Assembly: GCA_030039775.1 (NCBI GenBank)
Contig: JASHUX010000178.1
Span: forward strand, 1 to 9,688
DNA length: 9,688 nt
From: Alphaproteobacteria bacterium
Lineage (GTDB): Bacteria > Pseudomonadota > Alphaproteobacteria > ATCC43930 > CGMCC-115725
Direction of reading: 5' to 3'
The notes under the pieces: generated by a model
The model's database searches: none
Told to the model about the DNA's origin: nothing
Seen by the model: the letters and a program-made list of their open reading frames with translations, nothing else
Made by a program: the position numbers and the translations under genes
Part shown: positions 6,584 through 9,688 of the stretch, piece by piece
Numbering within the stretch: position 1 is the stretch's first letter
How the letters are laid out: each line of letters opens with the position of its first letter

Positions 6584-9500
6584 CTACTCCGCGGCGGCGC
6601 GGGTCGCGATCATGCGCATCGCGAGCGCGCGGAGCGCCGCGGGTTTGACCGGTTTGTTAAGAATCGCGACCTCCTTCTCCGTCGCGTCGGCCCGCAGCGT
6701 CTCGGATCGGTCGGCGGTGATCAGGATTGCCGGCACGCCGCCATAGCCGTTCTCGCGCAGCCGGTCGATGCAGCCGAGACCGTCGACGACATCGTCGAGG
6801 TGATAGTCGATCAGCATCAGAACAGGCGGCACGCGCTCCCGCGCCAGCAACGCGAACGCATCCGACAGCGTCGCCGCCACGATCGGGCGGCAACGCCAGC
6901 CGTCGAGCAACGTCTTCATGCCGTCGCGTACGCCGGCGTCGTTGTCGATGCACAGCACCGGCAAACCTTCCAGTCCCGAAAACGCATGCAACATGGCAGG
7001 CACGGCGGGCCGCTCCGCCAAAAATGCGTTACCACGCGGCACCCGTACGCTGAAGATCGTGCCGCGCCCCGGCTCGGACCGGAAATCGATTGGATGATCC
7101 AGGAGGCGCGCGATGCGCTCGACAATCGACAAGCCGAGCCCGATCCCTTGCTCGGCGCCGGGCGCCGCGAAATGCTGAAATTCCCGGAATATCAGGCTGC
7201 GCTTATCCGGCGGAATGCCGATGCCGGTATCGGCGACTTGAATCAGGACCTGATCGCCGGCGCGGCGGGCGCCCATCAGAATTTTTCCCGCCGCCGTGTT
7301 GCGGATCGCATTGGACAACAAGTTTTGTAGAATGCGATGAAGCAAGCGGCGATCGCTCTCGACAACCGCGCTGCTCGTCACGACGGTCAACTCCAGGCCT
7401 TTGCGCTCGGCGATCGGCGCAAACTCCACGCGAAGACCCTGGAACAATTCGTCGAGCGGCATGTCGCGGCGTTCGGCTATGAGCACGCCCGCATCGAGCC
7501 GGGAAATGTCGAGCAGCACGCCGAGCAAATCCTCGACCGAGCCGAGCGAGCTGTCGATCTTGCGCGCCAACTCGCCGGGTAGCGCGCTGGCACCGGTACG
7601 CGATTGATGGTCGAGAAGACTCGCGACATAGAGACGCGCCGCGTTCAACGGCTGCAAGAGATCGTGGCTGGCGGCGGCGAGGAAACGCGTCTTGCCGATG
7701 TTGGCTTCTTCGGCGACAGCCTTGGCGGCACTCAGTTCCTCGGTCCGCTCGCGGACGCGGCGTTCGAGAAGCTCGTTGGCAGCAGCAAGCTCCGTCGCGA
7801 ATTGCACATGCTCACTAATGTCGGAATACGTCGTGACATAGCCGCCGCCGATCATCGGATTGGTGCGGATCTCGAATACCCGACCGTCGGGACGCCGGTT
7901 TTCGAACACGGTTTCGCCCGCGCCGATGAACCGGTCGAGCTGGCGCGCGACGATCTCCTCAGGATCACCGGCACCGAATTCGCCGCGTGCCGCGATGCAT
8001 TGCACGATCTCCTGCAACGGCACGCCGACGCAGACCCTGTCCGCCGGCAATTCCAAGAGGTCGCGGAAATGTTTGTTCCAACACACCAGCCGCAGCTCAC
8101 GGTCGAACACGCTGATGCCCTGACGCACCGTTTCCAGGGTCTCTTGCAGCAATTCGCGATTGTACTGGATGGCGGCGCTGGCATCGTCCAAAAGACCCAT
8201 CGCCGCGTCGAGACCGAGATTGCGGCGCTCCAGCGCCAGCGCCAGCACCAGTCGCGCCGAGGGCGCGCCAATGGCGCTGGCGAGCAGACGCTCGGCGTCG
8301 CGCACGAGCTGAAAATCGGCTTGCGCGTCGGCGGGATCGTCGAGGCCGCGCTGCGACGCCAGATCGGCGAATGCCCGTTGCGCCCGCTCGGCGCCCAAAT
8401 ACCGGGCGACCAACCCGGTCAATTCGCCGACGCTGATCGGGCCGCGCCAGGCCCGTGGCTCGAACGAGGCCTGTCCCGGATCGAGATCGACGAAGGCGCT
8501 GGCTTGGACGCGTTCGATGACGCGCATCGGGAACAGGCGCGAGACACCGACATAGGTCACGACATTGGCGGCGAGGCTCCAGAGTGTACCGTTGGTGAGC
8601 GGATCGAAATGCAGCCCGAAAAGGGCCTCGGGACGCAGGAATGCGATTCCGAACGGACCGTTTGCGACCATATCGTGCAAATTCCAACCGGGTTGGGCCA
8701 GCGCGGGCAGCATCAGGCAATAGGCCCAGACCAGGAACCCAATCACGACGCCGGCGATTGCGCCGATCGCGTTACCGCCGCGCCAGGCAAGACCGCCGAG
8801 CAACGGCGGCGCAAATTGCGCGATCGCGGCAAAGCTGAGCAAACCGATTGCGGCAAGGCCCGGACCGTCGCTTGCCATGCGACAGTAGCCGTAGCCGAGC
8901 AGCATCACCGCGACAATGGCGACGCGGCGGATGCCCAGAATAACGGCACCCATATCCTCGCGCTCCGCTAAGCCGAGGCGGCGGCCATGAAGAACAATCG
9001 GCATAACCAAGTCGTTGCTGACCATCGTGGAAAGCGCGACGCAGCTCATGATCACCATGCCGGTGGCGGCGGAAAATCCGCCGATAAATGCGATCAGCGC
9101 GATCACCTCGCGGCCAGCCGCCATAGGCAGGGCGATCACAAACAAGTCGCCGTTGACGGCGCCGCTTGGGAATGTAATCAGCCCGGCGATCGCGATCGGT
9201 ACGACAAAAAAATTGATGACGATGAGATAAAGTGGAAACAGCCAGGCGGCGCGCCGCAAATCGCCGTCGCCCGCGTTCTCGACGATGGTAACGTGGAACT
9301 GTCGCGGCAAACACAGCGCCGCGGCAAAGGCTAGGCCTGAGATGGTGATCCACAGCGTGCCGTCAGCGCCCGACCAGAACAAATGCCGCAGCGACGGCGA
9401 CGCGGCGACGCGCCCGGCAAGATCGCCGAAGCCGCCGAACAGGCCCCAGGTGACGAAGGCGCCGACCAGCAGAAAAGCGAGCAGCTTGACGATCGATTCG

Positions 9501-9688
9501 AACGCGATCGCCAAAATCAAGCCGTCATGGTGTTCGGTCGCCTGAATACGGCGGGTGCCGAACAGGATCGCAAACGTCGCCAGCAACAACGATACGCCGA
9601 GCTCGGTCCATGCCGCCGCGCCCGGCCGGTTCGCCAGCGCGGATAACGGGCCGTGCGCGTGCTGGGTCAGGACCGCGAAGCTGGTCGA
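6584..9688 (-). CDS. SLC5-STAC-PAS hybrid sensor histidine kinase with REC domain, CrbS-like (5' partial)
   Basis: The frame is open to the right edge, showing 1034 residues; the TTG at 9587-9589 is internal, and perhaps 100-150 N-terminal residues are missing. Counting from the edge: residues ~1-390 are membrane helices of a sodium/solute symporter (SLC5/SSS) domain, with ILFGTRRIQATEHHDG and ALSTMVSND typical of this sensor group. Residues ~418-490 are a helical segment matching the position and character of the STAC domain that links SLC5 modules to signalling domains. A PAS domain (~513-623) and a coiled coil (~626-668) follow. HisKA has phospho-acceptor H675 in ASHDLLQPLNAARL; HATPase has an N-box (N789, N793), G1 DTGIG and G2 GIGLGL. 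The C-terminal receiver (~909-1028) has phospho-acceptor D961 in LIDYHL, T991 and K1012. It is probably an inner-membrane sensor of a small solute, perhaps a carboxylate, for the adjacent LuxR-type regulator. The stop TAG directly abuts that gene's stop. Confidence 0.93.
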   Translation of the reverse strand, partial: STSFAVLTQHAHGPLSALANRPGAAAWTELGVSLLLATFAILFGTRRIQATEHHDGLILAIAFESIVKLLAFLLVGAFVTWGLFGGFGDLAGRVAASPSLRHLFWSGADGTLWITISGLAFAAALCLPRQFHVTIVENAGDGDLRRAAWLFPLYLIVINFFVVPIAIAGLITFPSGAVNGDLFVIALPMAAGREVIALIAFIGGFSAATGMVIMSCVALSTMVSNDLVMPIVLHGRRLGLAEREDMGAVILGIRRVAIVAVMLLGYGYCRMASDGPGLAAIGLLSFAAIAQFAPPLLGGLAWRGGNAIGAIAGVVIGFLVWAYCLMLPALAQPGWNLHDMVANGPFGIAFLRPEALFGLHFDPLTNGTLWSLAANVVTYVGVSRLFPMRVIERVQASAFVDLDPGQASFEPRAWRGPISVGELTGLVARYLGAERAQRAFADLASQRGLDDPADAQADFQLVRDAERLLASAIGAPSARLVLALALERRNLGLDAAMGLLDDASAAIQYNRELLQETLETVRQGISVFDRELRLVCWNKHFRDLLELPADRVCVGVPLQEIVQCIAARGEFGAGDPEEIVARQLDRFIGAGETVFENRRPDGRVFEIRTNPMIGGGYVTTYSDISEHVQFATELAAANELLERRVRERTEELSAAKAVAEEANIGKTRFLAAASHDLLQPLNAARLYVASLLDHQSRTGASALPGELARKIDSSLGSVEDLLGVLLDISRLDAGVLIAERRDMPLDELFQGLRVEFAPIAERKGLELTVVTSSAVVESDRRLLHRILQNLLSNAIRNTAAGKILMGARRAGDQVLIQVADTGIGIPPDKRSLIFREFQHFAAPGAEQGIGLGLSIVERIARLLDHPIDFRSEPGRGTIFSVRVPRGNAFLAERPAVPAMLHAFSGLEGLPVLCIDNDAGVRDGMKTLLDGWRCRPIVAATLSDAFALLARERVPPVLMLIDYHLDDVVDGLGCIDRLRENGYGGVPAILITADRSETLRADATEKEVAILNKPVKPAALRALAMRMIATRAAAE

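Noticed and set aside
7604..8971. A 455-codon plus-strand open frame antisense to the sensor kinase
   Set aside because: Its translation lacks domain structure and is rich in Arg, Gln, Asp and Gly as expected from the reverse of a G+C-rich gene; the opposite strand has an unmistakable kinase across the whole span.
9587..9589. TTG as the start codon of the sensor kinase
   Set aside because: The frame stays open to the window edge and the 33 upstream residues (such as TSFAVLTQ) continue the symporter-like domain, so the gene is truncated by the window and does not start here.

Overview
The window is G+C-rich chromosomal DNA with dense, tightly packed genes. The LivM-LivG permease/ATPase fusion, the Tat-dependent LivK-type binding protein and the CrbS-like sensor kinase together suggest a proteobacterium, most likely an alphaproteobacterium (Rhizobiales or Rhodospirillales-like). 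This placement is inferred from gene style, not from a marker gene. I see no mobile element, CRISPR array, tRNA or rRNA.

Layout. (1) Bases 1-299, plus strand: the last ~99 codons of an FAD-linked oxidase of the alkyl-DHAP synthase/GlcD type. (2) 320-940, plus: an unrecognised 206-residue acidic soluble protein, perhaps in the same transcript. (3) 942-5750, minus: a complete four-gene branched-chain amino acid/amide-type (HAAT) ABC importer operon in the order binding protein, LivH permease, fused LivM-LivG, LivF ATPase. A strong 12-bp stem-loop lies between the binding-protein gene and livH. (4) 5751-5926: a divergent regulatory region holding two Shine-Dalgarno sequences, A+T-rich promoter-like patches and two short inverted repeats. 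(5) 5927-6583, plus: a NarL/LuxR-family response regulator, CrbR-like. (6) 6584-9688, minus, running off the window edge: a large hybrid sensor built as SLC5 (sodium/solute symporter) - STAC - PAS - coiled coil - HisKA - HATPase - REC, CrbS-like.

How they fit together. The SLC5-STAC histidine kinase and the LuxR-type regulator look like a cognate pair of the CrbS/CrbR (MxtR/ErdR) kind, known in gammaproteobacteria for controlling acetate and short-chain carbon use. The regulator gene is divergent from the ABC importer operon across a 170-176 bp region. A plausible but unproven reading is that the pair controls this importer, with a transporter-like sensor governing a true transporter. The importer's ligand cannot be read from sequence; the Liv family name does not prove branched-chain amino acids.

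Most components are known families. The points worth checking are the sensor-importer linkage, the intra-operon stem-loop, two tail-to-tail gene junctions with essentially no spacer, and the unrecognised 206-residue protein.
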